Below are positions 15,759-23,882 of a stretch of DNA of 64,000 bases, piece by piece (within the stretch, counting starts at the first letter, position 1; the number at the start of each line of letters is the position of its first letter). The stretch is taken from the NCBI RefSeq assembly GCF_009193135.1, contig NZ_VUKC01000005.1:124001-188000 (forward strand), given 5' to 3'. The translations under genes were made by a program, and so were the position numbers. The DNA comes from Georgenia satyanarayanai. Its GTDB lineage: Bacteria > Actinomycetota > Actinomycetes > Actinomycetales > Actinomycetaceae. The notes beneath the pieces were generated by a model. It ran no database searches. It saw only the letters and a list, made by a program, of their open reading frames with translations, and was not told the DNA's origin.

Positions 15759-15830
15759 TGGGGTATGGTGTAATTGGCAGCACGACTGGTTCTGGTCCAG
15801 TTAGTCTAGGTTCGAGTCCTGGTACCCCAG
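15759..15830 (+). tRNA. tRNA-Gln (anticodon CTG)
   Basis: 72 nt. Acceptor TGGGGTA pairs with TACCCCA (15823-15829), discriminator G15830. The anticodon loop TTCTGGT gives CTG, read as Gln. The T-loop TTCGAGT is present. CCA is not encoded. Confidence 0.95.
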
Positions 15831-15885
15831 CGGTTTGAGTGAGGCGGAGAGATCCGGTAAACTCAGCCAGGTTGAAAATGCTAGA

Positions 15886-15958
15886 GGCCCCGTCGTCTAG
15901 CGGCCTAGGACACCGCCCTCTCAAGGCGGCGGCGCCGGTTCGAATCCGGTCGGGGCTA
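15886..15958 (+). tRNA. tRNA-Glu (anticodon CTC)
   Basis: 73 nt. Acceptor GGCCCCG pairs with CGGGGCT (one G-U), discriminator A15958. The anticodon stem CCGCC/GGCGG encloses CTCTCAA, anticodon CTC, Glu. T-loop TTCGAAT. CCA is not encoded. It is 55 bp after tRNA-Gln in the same transcript. Confidence 0.95.
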
Positions 15959-15964
15959 CATCGG

Positions 15965-15997
15965 AAAGGCCCCCATCCCGAGTGGATGGGGGCCTTT
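15965..15997 (+). terminator. Terminator of the tRNA operon
   Basis: AAAGGCCCCCATCC (15965-15978) pairs perfectly with GGATGGGGGCCTTT (15984-15997), 5-base loop. It lies 7 bp after tRNA-Glu. Confidence 0.88.
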
Positions 15998-16161
15998 CGC
16001 ATGTCCGGGACCGGAGCGCACGACGCTGTGTGGTGAGCGCCACGTTTTCGGCGTTTCCCGGTCGGCCGCCCCTTCGTGGACGTCTCCGTCGCGTCGCGTG
16101 GTGCTGCGGTGCCCGTCCCGCCCGGCGAGAGGTGTTGCGTCGGTCACACGGCGCCGCACAG

Positions 16162-16196
16162 GGAAGGGTCCGGCCCCACTGGGGCCGGACCCTTCC
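16162..16196 (-). terminator. Terminator of the multicopper oxidase gene
   Basis: A perfect 16-bp stem (16162-16177 with 16181-16196), 3-base loop, 21 bp past the oxidase stop. It lies between convergent transcripts. Confidence 0.82.
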
Positions 16197-16217
16197 GGTG
16201 AGCCCGGGACCCGCGGC

Positions 16218-18527
16218 TCAGTGGTGGTCGTGGTCGTGGCCCGCGCCGGGCAGCTCCGTCGGTGGCTCGGTCCCCGGCTCGACGACGACGAACTGGCCCA
16301 TGAGGCCGAAGTCCTCGTGGCGCAGGAGGTGGCAGTGGTACATGTACGGCACCTCGGGGTTGGCGTAGTGGTCGAAGCGCATGATGAGGCGGTACTCGCG
16401 GCCCGGCTCGGTGTAGATCGTGTCCTTGCGCCCGGACAGCTCGGGCGGCGGGGGAGCGCCGTCGACGGAGAGCACCTCGAACTGGACGTCGTGGATGTGG
16501 AAGTTGTGCGGCATCGGGTCCTCGTTGCGCACCTCCCACACCTCCGTCGTCCCGACGGTGACGACCTCGTCGATGCGGTTCATGTCCATCCGCTGACCGT
16601 TGAGCGCCAGCCCCTTCATGACGAAGGTGCGGGTCGTGGCGGCGTCGGCCTCGTCGAGACGTTCGTCGCCGGAGAGCTCGTCGGCGACGACGGTGGAGGG
16701 CGCGAGCTCGTCGGCCGCCTCCAGGCGCAGGATGTCGAGGGTGTCCAGCGCACCGTAGCCCTCGGGGTCGGCGATGTCACCGAGCTGCTGCGGGTAGGAG
16801 CGCAGCATCGTCTCGGAGCCCGGCTCCATCTCGACGACGATCTCGGCCCGCTCGCCCGGCGTGAGCTGGATGCGGTTCGTCTCGTGCGGCGCGCGCAGCA
16901 GGCCGCCGTCGGAGGCGACGAGCTGGAAGGAGCGGTCGTCGTCGAAGCCGAAGTTGTAGCTGCGCAGCGTCGAGCCGTTGAGCAGCCGCAGCCGCACGCG
17001 CTCGGTCGTCACCTCCTGCACCGCTCCGATTGTCCCGTTGACCATGAACGCCTCGCCCATGACGCCGCTCGGGACCGTCGACTCCAGGGTGAGCTGGCCG
17101 TCCGCGGTGAAGGACTTGTCCTGGACGATGACGGGGATGTCGTCGACGCCGTACTCGTCGGGCAGGCCGACGGTGCCGGCCTCGTCGTCGTCGAGGATGA
17201 ACATCCCCGACATCCCGAGGTAGACGTGCTTCTCGGTACGTCCGTGCGGGTGGGGGTGGTACCAGAGCGTCGCGGCGGGCTGGTCGATGAGCCACGTGGG
17301 CCGCCACGTGCCGCCGGCCTCGACCTCCTGGTGGGGCCCGCCGTCCATCTCCGGCGGCAGGTGCATCCCGTGCCAGTGGACGCTCGTGGACTCCCCGAGC
17401 GTGTTGGTGACCTCGACGGCCACCTGCTCGCCGCGCTTCGCACGCAGGGTGGGGCCGAGGAAGTCGCCGTTGAACCCCCACGTCTCGGTCTCGACGCCCT
17501 CCCGGAAGGAGGTCGTGCCGGCCTGCGCGGTCAGCTGGAAGACCCGTGTGCCGTCCTCGTCGACGACGGAGTCGGCCAGGGGCGGGATGGCCAGCGCCTG
17601 GTCGAAGGTCGGCTCCGGCTGCTCGGGGTCGGTGGGGTCGGTGGGGCCGTCCGGCTCGCCCGGCACGACGGGACCCGTCGGTGCGCCGGAGGTCCGCCGC
17701 ACGGCCAGCGAGTCGGTGCCGTCGCCGTCCCAGTCGCCCACGAGGGTGACGTCACCGGCCCGTCCGTAGGCGACGCTGCGGTCGGCCGGGCCGTTCCGGA
17801 ACTGGTGGGCGAGGTGGTAGCGGGCCCCGCGCCGCACGGCGAGCGCGTCCTCCCCGGAGCCGTCCCAGTCACCGACGTACACGTCGTCGCGGTCACGCCC
17901 GTAGCAGACGACGGCGCTCGCCGGCCCCGACGTCATCGTCGTGTTGACGAGGTAGTGCGACCCGCGGCGCACCGCGAGGGTGTCGGTGCCGTCCCCGTCC
18001 CAGTCGCCGACGACGACGGTGTCGTCGGCCCGGCCGAAGCGCAGCACCGTGTCCGCGGCACCGGACCGCAGGGAGTTCGCGATGAAGTACTCGTTGCCGC
18101 GGCGCACGGCGAGGGTGTCGGTCCCGTCCCCGTCCCAGTCACCGACCAGGAGCTCGTCCCCGGGCCGGCCGTAGGTGAGGACGGTGTCGGCCTGGCCCCC
18201 TCGCAGGGAGTTGGACACGTGGACGGTGCTCCCGCGGCGGACGGCGAGGGTATCGGTGCCGTCCCCGTCCCAGTCCCCGACGAGCACCTCGTCCCCTGGG
18301 CGGCCGTAGGTGAGGACCTGGGTCGTGCGCCGCAGGCCGTTGTCGGCGAGGTGGAAGATGTTGCCCGGTGGCGTCGGAGCGGCGGTGCGGACCGCCGCGG
18401 TCGGCGCCGGGCCGGCCGCGACGGTCGCCGGTGGCGTGAGCGCCTGGGCCGGGACGGCCGCGACGAGGGGGGCGGCGAGCGTGAGGGCAGCGCTCAGGGT
18501 CAGCGCGGAGCGGAGGGAGGAACGCAT
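16218..18527 (-). CDS. Secreted multicopper oxidase with N-terminal DxDGDG repeat domain
   Basis: 769 aa from the ATG at 18527, where MRSSLRSALTLSAALTLAAPLVAAVPAQA forms a signal peptide; upstream frame is AT-rich promoter. Residues about 60-290 hold five repeats with the core GDWDGDGTD, a calcium-loop (FG-GAP/VCBS-like) propeller-type domain. Residues about 330-760 are three cupredoxin domains of the laccase/CueO/bilirubin-oxidase class: HWHGMH (384-389), WYHPHPHG, MPHNFHIHDVQ and HCHLLRHE (731-738), covering the type 1, 2 and 3 copper ligands. The position that is Met in CueO and CotA is Leu742. The tail GAGHDHDHH is metal-binding. It likely oxidises Cu(I), Mn or phenolics outside the cell. 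Confidence 0.93.
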   Translation of the reverse strand: MRSSLRSALTLSAALTLAAPLVAAVPAQALTPPATVAAGPAPTAAVRTAAPTPPGNIFHLADNGLRRTTQVLTYGRPGDEVLVGDWDGDGTDTLAVRRGSTVHVSNSLRGGQADTVLTYGRPGDELLVGDWDGDGTDTLAVRRGNEYFIANSLRSGAADTVLRFGRADDTVVVGDWDGDGTDTLAVRRGSHYLVNTTMTSGPASAVVCYGRDRDDVYVGDWDGSGEDALAVRRGARYHLAHQFRNGPADRSVAYGRAGDVTLVGDWDGDGTDSLAVRRTSGAPTGPVVPGEPDGPTDPTDPEQPEPTFDQALAIPPLADSVVDEDGTRVFQLTAQAGTTSFREGVETETWGFNGDFLGPTLRAKRGEQVAVEVTNTLGESTSVHWHGMHLPPEMDGGPHQEVEAGGTWRPTWLIDQPAATLWYHPHPHGRTEKHVYLGMSGMFILDDDEAGTVGLPDEYGVDDIPVIVQDKSFTADGQLTLESTVPSGVMGEAFMVNGTIGAVQEVTTERVRLRLLNGSTLRSYNFGFDDDRSFQLVASDGGLLRAPHETNRIQLTPGERAEIVVEMEPGSETMLRSYPQQLGDIADPEGYGALDTLDILRLEAADELAPSTVVADELSGDERLDEADAATTRTFVMKGLALNGQRMDMNRIDEVVTVGTTEVWEVRNEDPMPHNFHIHDVQFEVLSVDGAPPPPELSGRKDTIYTEPGREYRLIMRFDHYANPEVPYMYHCHLLRHEDFGLMGQFVVVEPGTEPPTELPGAGHDHDHH

Positions 18528-18618
18528 CGGTGCGAGGCCTTTCACCTGTGGAGGACAGGGGTGCGGCGGAGGGACCGCGGGCACGCCGCGCGGTCCGTTC
18601 CGCGCGCGTGCTCGCAGA

Positions 18619-18647
18619 CGATCATGGCCTACCGAGCGTGTTTTGTG
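18619..18647 (-). promoter_or_regulatory. Candidate promoter of the multicopper oxidase gene
   Basis: On the minus strand TTCACA (18647-18642), 17-bp spacer, CATGAT (18624-18619), in a locally AT-rich stretch about 100 bp before the start. No CsoR-like palindrome is obvious. Confidence 0.45.
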
Positions 18648-18683
18648 AACCTGTTGCCCAAAAACGGGCATATCGATGCGAAA

Positions 18684-18710
18684 AGCCGGACCGCGCTCGG
18701 CGCGGTCCGG
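18684..18710 (-). terminator. Rho-independent terminator of the DUF3151 gene
   Basis: GCCGGACCGCGC (18684-18695) pairs perfectly with GCGCGGTCCGGC (18699-18710) and is followed on the minus strand by TTTT. It lies 17 bp past the stop. Confidence 0.85.
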
Positions 18711-18727
18711 CTCCTCGAGCGGTGCGG

Positions 18728-19120
18728 TCAGGCGGTGGCGTCCGCGAGGAAGTCGCGGCAGCGAGCGGCCTCGTCGTCCTCACCGATCGCGGCGGCGGCG
18801 TCGCCGAGCGCCTCGAGAGCGCCGAGGAAGCCCTGGTTGGGGACGTGGTCCGCGGGGATCGGGCCCTGGCCCTTCCAGCCGGCGCGACGCAGCGCGTCCA
18901 GTCCGCGGTGGTAGCCGGTGCGCGCGTAGGCGTAGGCGGCGACCGGGTCCTCCTCGCTCATCGACTCGCGGGCGAGCACCGCCCAGGCGTAGCTCGACGC
19001 GGGCAGGCGGGCGGCGACGTCGCGCGGGTCGTCGCCGCGCTCGACGGCGGCGCGGGCGGCCATGTCGGGGTGGTCGTCGGGCAGGTACGTGGGCTCGGGG
19101 CCGAGGAGGTTCTTCTGCAT
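18728..19120 (-). CDS. DUF3151 family protein
   Basis: 130 aa from the ATG at 19120 (MQKNLLGPEPTYLPDD, the conserved family start); the longer upstream frame is antisense to the next gene. It is a helical cytoplasmic protein with the family core YAWAVLARESMSEEDPVAAYAYARTGYHRGLDALRRAGWKGQGPIP, reminiscent of tetratricopeptide helices. Function unknown; the family is nearly confined to actinomycetes, often near purine or fructose-bisphosphate aldolase genes. It is divergent from the DUF4180 gene and ends at a clear terminator. Confidence 0.9.
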   Translation of the reverse strand: MQKNLLGPEPTYLPDDHPDMAARAAVERGDDPRDVAARLPASSYAWAVLARESMSEEDPVAAYAYARTGYHRGLDALRRAGWKGQGPIPADHVPNQGFLGALEALGDAAAAIGEDDEAARCRDFLADATA

Positions 19121-19204
19121 CCCGCCAGTGTCGCAGGTGCTCGCCCGGTGCCGCAGGGGCCAAAGCTCCTCGCCCCGCGGGCCGCCGGCCGTAGCCTGCG
19201 GCGC

Positions 19205-19564
19205 ATGAGCGTCGAGAGCGTGGGCAGCACCGTCGTCCTCCACCTGCCCGTGGAGGGGCGGCCCATCGCCTCCGAGCAGGACGCCCTGGACGTCGTCGGG
19301 GACACGTGGGGGACGGGGGCCGAGGTGCTCGCCGTCCCGGTCGAACGGCTCGCCCCGGCGTTCTTCGACCTGCGCACCGGCCTGGCAGGGGCGGTCACCC
19401 AGAAGCTCGTCGGCTACCACCTGCGCCTGGCGGTGCTCGGGGACATCAGCGCCCACCTCGAGACGAGCGGGGCGCTGCGCGACTTCGTCCGCGAGTCCAA
19501 CCGGGGCCACCACGTGTGGTTCCTCGCCGACGCCGCCGAGCTCACCGCACGCCTCACCGGCTGA
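19205..19564 (+). CDS. DUF4180 family protein
   Basis: 119 aa. The core matches DUF4180: SEQDALDVVGDTWGTGAEVLAVPVERLAPAFFDLRTGLAGAVTQKLVGYHLRLAVLGDIS, ending FVRESNRGHHVWFLAD. It is a single small alpha/beta domain with no catalytic motif I can name. The ATG at 19205 lies 7 bases behind TAGCCT (19192-19197), so the mRNA is probably leaderless. Function unknown. Confidence 0.88.
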   Translation: MSVESVGSTVVLHLPVEGRPIASEQDALDVVGDTWGTGAEVLAVPVERLAPAFFDLRTGLAGAVTQKLVGYHLRLAVLGDISAHLETSGALRDFVRESNRGHHVWFLADAAELTARLTG

Positions 19565-19669
19565 GTCGCGCGCGCCCGCGCTCCGGGGTGGCGGCCGCCG
19601 TCGCCGACGGCCGCGGGTGGACGAGGGCGTCGGGGGAGCGGTCGTGCCCGTCCCCGTGCGAACGCAGCC

Positions 19670-19697
19670 GCGCCCGCACGGGGGACCGTGCGGGCGC
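19670..19697 (-). terminator. Terminator of ndgR
   Basis: GCGCCCGCACG (19670-19680) pairs perfectly with CGTGCGGGCGC (19687-19697), 22 bp past the ndgR stop. Confidence 0.75.
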
Positions 19698-19719
19698 AGG
19701 GGTGGGCGGGGGAGGAGGC

Positions 19720-20451
19720 TCAGCCCTCCTGGGTGTCCTCGGTGCGGCGCAGCACCTCGGTGAGGCGGTTGGCGGCGGAGACGACGGCGCCGGCGTGGAG
19801 GCGGCCCGGCTGGCGGCCCATGCGCTCCATCGGCCCGGAGACCGACACGGCGGCGAGCACCCGGCCCGAGGGCCCGCGCACCGGCGCGGAGACGGAGGCG
19901 ACGCCCGGCTCGCGCTCCCCGACGGACTGCGCCCACCCGCGGCGGCGCACGCCCGAGAGGATCGTCGCGGTGAAGGTCGCGCCCTGGAGGCCGCGGTGGA
20001 GGCGGTCCGGCTCCTCCCAGGCGAGGAGGATCTGGGCCGCCGAGCCGGCGGACATCGTGAGGGTCGCGCCGACCGGGATCGAGTCGCGCAGGCCCATCTG
20101 CCGCTCGGCGGCGGCCACGCAGATGCGCTGGTCGCCCTGGCGGCGGTAGAGCTGCACCGACTCCCCGGTGTGGTCGCGCACCGCGGTGAGCACCGGTCCG
20201 GCGGCCGCCAGCAGCCGGTCCTCACCGGCCGCGGACGCGAGCTCGCTCAGGCGGGGACCGAGGATGAAACGGCCCTGCATGTCGCGCGCGACGAACCGGT
20301 GGTGCTCCAGTGCGACGGCCAGCCGGTGGGCGGTGGGCCGGGCGAGGTGGGTGGCAGCGACGAGCTGCGCGAGGGTCGCGGGCCCTGCCTCGAGGGCGCC
20401 GAGAACCGTGGCGGCCTTGTCAAGGACGCCGACTCCGCTAGAGTTGTCCAT
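19720..20451 (-). CDS. ndgR: NdgR, IclR-family regulator of leucine biosynthesis
   Basis: 243 aa. The start [23 protein letters not shown] and the stretch [34 protein letters not shown] match what I know of Streptomyces NdgR nearly word for word. The N-terminal winged helix (about 8-70) binds DNA; the C-terminal IclR effector domain includes [27 protein letters not shown]. NdgR controls leuCD and other amino-acid genes in Streptomyces and its orthologue LtbR does so in Corynebacterium. Here too it is divergent from leuC, with a palindrome between. The ATG at 20451 is 7 bases behind a CAATAT box, so it is likely leaderless and self-repressed. Confidence 0.95.
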   Translation of the reverse strand: MDNSSGVGVLDKAATVLGALEAGPATLAQLVAATHLARPTAHRLAVALEHHRFVARDMQGRFILGPRLSELASAAGEDRLLAAAGPVLTAVRDHTGESVQLYRRQGDQRICVAAAERQMGLRDSIPVGATLTMSAGSAAQILLAWEEPDRLHRGLQGATFTATILSGVRRRGWAQSVGEREPGVASVSAPVRGPSGRVLAAVSVSGPMERMGRQPGRLHAGAVVSAANRLTEVLRRTEDTQEG

Positions 20452-20463
20452 GTGGCGATATTG

Positions 20464-20484
20464 GCATCTCACTCACTGAGATGC
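20464..20484. promoter_or_regulatory. Candidate NdgR operator between ndgR and leuC
   Basis: GCATCTCA (20464-20471) and TGAGATGC (20477-20484) are perfect 8-bp inverted arms around CTCAC. The site overlaps the -10/-35 spacer of the ndgR promoter and precedes leuC by about 80 bp, so one dimer could control both. Confidence 0.75.
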
Positions 20485-20561
20485 AAGCCCCCGGGCCGAA
20501 CAGGGTCCGGGAACGGACGGAGAAGGGTCGCGGCTACCGCCGCGCCCGAGAGGTGGAGAAC

Positions 20562-21989
20562 ATGAGCGGCACCCTGGCGGAGAAGGTCTGGAACGCGCAC
20601 ATCGTGCGCGAGGGAAGCGACGGCGCCCCCGACCTCCTCTACATCGACCTGCACCTCGTGCACGAGGTGACGAGCCCGCAGGCCTTCGAGGGACTGCGGC
20701 TCGCGGGACGCCCGGTGCGCCGCCCGGACCTCACGATCGCCACCGAGGACCACAACACCCCCACCCTCAACATCGACCTGCCGATCGCGGACAGGACCAG
20801 CCGCACGCAGATCGAGACGCTGCGCCGCAACGCCGAGGAGTTCGGTGTGCGCATCCACTCCCTCGGCGACGCCGACCAGGGCATCGTCCACGTCGTCGGC
20901 CCCCAGCTCGGCCTCACCATGCCGGGCCTCACCGTCGTGTGCGGCGACTCCCACACGAGCACCCACGGCGCCTTCGGCGCGCTGGCCTTCGGCATCGGCA
21001 CGAGCGAGGTCGAGCACGTCCTCGCCACCCAGACCCTCCCGCTGCAGCCCTTCAAGACGATGGCGATCAACGTCGACGGCCAGCTCCCCGAGGGCAGCAC
21101 CGCCAAGGACATCATCCTCGCGATCATCGCGAAGATCGGCACCGGGGGCGGCCAGGGCTACGTCCTGGAGTATCGCGGCGAGGCCATCCGCTCCCTGTCG
21201 ATGGAGGCGCGGATGACCATCTGCAACATGTCGATCGAGGCCGGCGCCCGCGCCGGCATGATCGCCCCGGACGAGACGACCTTCGCCTACCTCGAGGGCC
21301 GCCCGCACGCTCCCGAGGGCGCCGACTGGGACGCCGCCGTCGAGTACTGGAAGACCCTGCGCAGCGACGACGACGCCGTCTTCGACGTCGAGGTCCACCT
21401 CGACGCCTCCGACCTCGAGCCCTTCGTCACCTGGGGCACCAACCCCGGCCAGGGTCTGCCGCTGTCGGCGACCGTGCCCAACCCCGCCGAGATCGGCGAC
21501 GAGTCCGAGCGCGTCGCCGCCGAGCGTGCCCTCGAGTACATGGGCCTGGAGCCGGGCACCCCGCTGCGCGACATCCCGGTGGACACCGTCTTCATCGGCT
21601 CGTGCACGAACGGCCGCATCGAGGACCTGCGCGCCGTCGTCGACGTCATCAAGGGCCGCAGGAAGCACGACGACGTCCGGGTCCTCGTCGTGCCGGGCTC
21701 GGCCCGCGTCCGTCTCCAGGCCGAGGCCGAGGGCCTGGACCAGGTCTTCCTCGACTTCGGTGCCGAGTGGCGCAACGCCGGCTGCTCGATGTGCCTGGGC
21801 ATGAACCCCGACCAGCTCAAGCCGGGGGAGCGGGCCGCGTCCACCTCGAACCGCAACTTCGAGGGCCGCCAGGGCAAGGGCGGACGGACCCACCTCGTGT
21901 CCCCGCTCGTCGCCGCCGCGACCGCCGTCCGGGGGACCCTGTCCTCGCCCGCCGACCTCGAGCCCGCCCGCGAGCTCGTCAACGCCTGA
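20562..21989 (+). CDS. leuC: 3-isopropylmalate dehydratase large subunit
   Basis: 475 aa from the ATG at 20562 ([17 protein letters not shown]), with AGGTGGAG 4-11 bases before. It is the aconitase-family large subunit that isomerises 2- to 3-isopropylmalate in leucine synthesis. The 4Fe-4S cysteines are visible as CTNGR ([14 protein letters not shown]) and the [10 protein letters not shown] pair. Substrate-binding signatures include [33 protein letters not shown]. It is cotranscribed with leuD 13 bp downstream and probably regulated by NdgR. Confidence 0.97.
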   Translation: MSGTLAEKVWNAHIVREGSDGAPDLLYIDLHLVHEVTSPQAFEGLRLAGRPVRRPDLTIATEDHNTPTLNIDLPIADRTSRTQIETLRRNAEEFGVRIHSLGDADQGIVHVVGPQLGLTMPGLTVVCGDSHTSTHGAFGALAFGIGTSEVEHVLATQTLPLQPFKTMAINVDGQLPEGSTAKDIILAIIAKIGTGGGQGYVLEYRGEAIRSLSMEARMTICNMSIEAGARAGMIAPDETTFAYLEGRPHAPEGADWDAAVEYWKTLRSDDDAVFDVEVHLDASDLEPFVTWGTNPGQGLPLSATVPNPAEIGDESERVAAERALEYMGLEPGTPLRDIPVDTVFIGSCTNGRIEDLRAVVDVIKGRRKHDDVRVLVVPGSARVRLQAEAEGLDQVFLDFGAEWRNAGCSMCLGMNPDQLKPGERAASTSNRNFEGRQGKGGRTHLVSPLVAAATAVRGTLSSPADLEPARELVNA

Positions 21990-22002
21990 GAAGAGAAGCG
22001 CC

Positions 22003-22677
22003 ATGGAGAAGTTCACCCAGCACACCGGCGTCGGCGTCCCGCTGCGCCGCAGCAACGTCGACACCGACCAGATCATCCCGGCGGTCTACCTCAAGCGCGT
22101 CACCCGCACGGGCTTCGAGGACGCCCTGTTCGCCGCGTGGCGCGGTGACCCGGACTTCGTCCTCAACCAGGACGCCTACCGCAGCGGCTCCGTGCTCGTC
22201 GCCGGGCCCGACTTCGGCACCGGCTCCTCCCGCGAGCACGCCGTGTGGGCGCTCAAGGACTACGGCTTCAAGGCCGTCCTCGCCTCCCGCTTCGCCGACA
22301 TCTTCCGCGGCAACTCCGGCAAGCAGGGCCTCGTCGCGGGCATCCTCGCCCAGGAGGACATCGAGCAGATCTGGAAGGTCCTCGAGACCGCGCCGGGCAC
22401 CGAGGTGACCGTCGACCTCGTCTCGCGCACCGTGAGCTGCGGCTCCGTCGTCGCGCAGTTCGAGATCGACGACTACACCCGTTGGCGCCTCATGGAGGGC
22501 CTGGATGACATCGGCCTCACCCTCCAGCACGAGGAGGACATCACCGCCTTCGAGGAGTCCCGCGCCGCCTGGCGGCCCCAGACCCTGCCGGCCAAGCACC
22601 TGCCGCCGGTCGAGATCGTCGCCGCCCGCCCCGTCGACGACGGCGTCCCCGCCCACGAGCAGGCACCCCTCCGCTGA
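22003..22677 (+). CDS. leuD: 3-isopropylmalate dehydratase small subunit
   Basis: 224 aa, slightly longer than the usual 200 because of a C-terminal extension after residue 195. It has the swivel-domain motifs [46 protein letters not shown] and [14 protein letters not shown]. It forms the heterodimeric isopropylmalate isomerase with LeuC. A terminator hairpin follows. Confidence 0.97.
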   Translation: MEKFTQHTGVGVPLRRSNVDTDQIIPAVYLKRVTRTGFEDALFAAWRGDPDFVLNQDAYRSGSVLVAGPDFGTGSSREHAVWALKDYGFKAVLASRFADIFRGNSGKQGLVAGILAQEDIEQIWKVLETAPGTEVTVDLVSRTVSCGSVVAQFEIDDYTRWRLMEGLDDIGLTLQHEEDITAFEESRAAWRPQTLPAKHLPPVEIVAARPVDDGVPAHEQAPLR

Positions 22678-22693
22678 CGCGCAGCTCGCCGAC

Positions 22694-22731
22694 GCGAGAG
22701 CCGGACTCCTTGCGAGGGGTCCGGCTCTCGC
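22694..22731 (+). terminator. Terminator of leuCD
   Basis: The arms GCGAGAGCCGGA (22694-22705) and TCCGGCTCTCGC (22720-22731) pair perfectly, 16 bp after the leuD stop. Confidence 0.82.
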
Positions 22732-22741
22732 CGTCCCGGCA

Positions 22742-22807
22742 CCGACCTCCCCGGTTCCCCTCCGACCTCCCCGGTTCGCACGGGTCCTGGTGAGGGCAAC
22801 CGGGGAG
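22742..22807. repeat. Direct and inverted repeat cluster between leuD and lacI2
   Basis: CCGACCTCCCCGGTTC occurs twice (22742-22757 and 22762-22777, 20-bp period) and its core returns inverted as AACCGGGGAG at 22798-22807. The arms can fold into alternative hairpins just past the stop of the convergent LacI gene. It may be a terminator for that gene or a dispersed repeat. Confidence 0.65.
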
Positions 22808-22808
22808 C

Positions 22809-23846
22809 TCAGCGCGGCGCGGCAGCGGTGGGCGGCACGGGACCGACGGAGCCGCGGCGGACGACCGGGCACGGGACGAGGAGCTCGCCGGCGGGCTCGG
22901 CGCCGTCGCGCTCGGCGATGAGGGCCCGCGCGGCGAGCCGGCCCATCTCCCGGTGCGGCAGCGCCATCGTCGTCAGGCCCGGGGTGAGCTCGCTGGACAC
23001 GACGTAGAGGTCGTCGAAGCCGATGACGGACAGGTCCTGCGGGATGCGCACCCCGCGTGAGGCGGCGGCCCGGTAGGCCCCGATCGCCATCTGGTCGTTG
23101 AAGGCGAAGATCGCCGACGGCGGCCGCTCGGAGTCGAGCAGCACGCCCGCAGCGCGGTCACCGCCCGCGGAGTCCGAGCGCTCCCGGACGACGAGGCCCG
23201 GGTCGACCTCGAGGCCGTGGGCGGCCAGGGTCTCCTGGTACCCGCGCAGCCGGCGGTCGACGGCGGGACCGTCGTGGAGGTCGCGGATGAAGCCGATGCG
23301 CCGGTGGCCGTGCCGCACGAGCTCCGCGACGGCGGACTCCGCACCCTGCTGCTCGTCGGGCACGACGAAGGTCGTCGCCCCCTCGGCGGGGCGCGAGTCG
23401 AGGAGCACCGTGGGCAGCCCGTCGAGCACGCGCGGGAGCGTGACCGAGCGGTGGTACATCGTCGCGTAGAGCGCGCCGTCGACCTGCTGCTGGCGCAGCG
23501 CCCGCACGGCGTGCTCCTCGAGCGTCGTGTCCCCGCCGGTGTTGACGAGCATGAGGAGGTAGCCGGCCTCCCAGGCGGCGTCCTGCGCGCCTTGGATGAG
23601 CTGCCCGGCGTACGGGGTGGTCGCGATGACGTCGCCGATGAAGGCGAGCGTCCCCGAGCGCTGCGTGCGCAACCCCCGGGCGAGCGAGTTCGGCACGTAG
23701 CCCAGCTCGGCGGCGGCCGCCCGGACCCGGTCACGGGTGCTGCCGGCCACCCGGGCGCCCTCGGTGTCGTTGAGGACGACGGAGACCGTCGACGGCGCCA
23801 CCCCGGCGAGCTCGGCGACGTCGCGGATGCGTGGCCTCCTCGTCAC
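22809..23846 (-). CDS. LacI-family repressor of the second sugar operon
   Basis: 345 aa from the GTG at 23846 (AGGGAGG 6 bases upstream), which puts PRIRDVAELAGVAPSTVSVVLND at the N-terminus as the helix-turn-helix. The hinge reads GYVPNSLARGLRTQRS. The effector domain has the usual FAFNDQMAIGAYRAA and SVIGFDDLYVVSSELTPGLTTMALPHREMG. It is the last gene of the minus-strand operon that starts at 28044. The likely operator is the 18-bp palindrome before that operon at 28109-28126. Confidence 0.93.
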   Translation of the reverse strand: MTRRPRIRDVAELAGVAPSTVSVVLNDTEGARVAGSTRDRVRAAAAELGYVPNSLARGLRTQRSGTLAFIGDVIATTPYAGQLIQGAQDAAWEAGYLLMLVNTGGDTTLEEHAVRALRQQQVDGALYATMYHRSVTLPRVLDGLPTVLLDSRPAEGATTFVVPDEQQGAESAVAELVRHGHRRIGFIRDLHDGPAVDRRLRGYQETLAAHGLEVDPGLVVRERSDSAGGDRAAGVLLDSERPPSAIFAFNDQMAIGAYRAAASRGVRIPQDLSVIGFDDLYVVSSELTPGLTTMALPHREMGRLAARALIAERDGAEPAGELLVPCPVVRRGSVGPVPPTAAAPR

Positions 23847-23882
23847 CCCGGACCTCCCTCGTCGGCTGCTCGCCCCCACACT

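Noticed and set aside
16098-18914. 938-codon plus-strand frame
   Set aside because: Antisense to the multicopper oxidase gene; no domain motif and compositionally a shadow frame.
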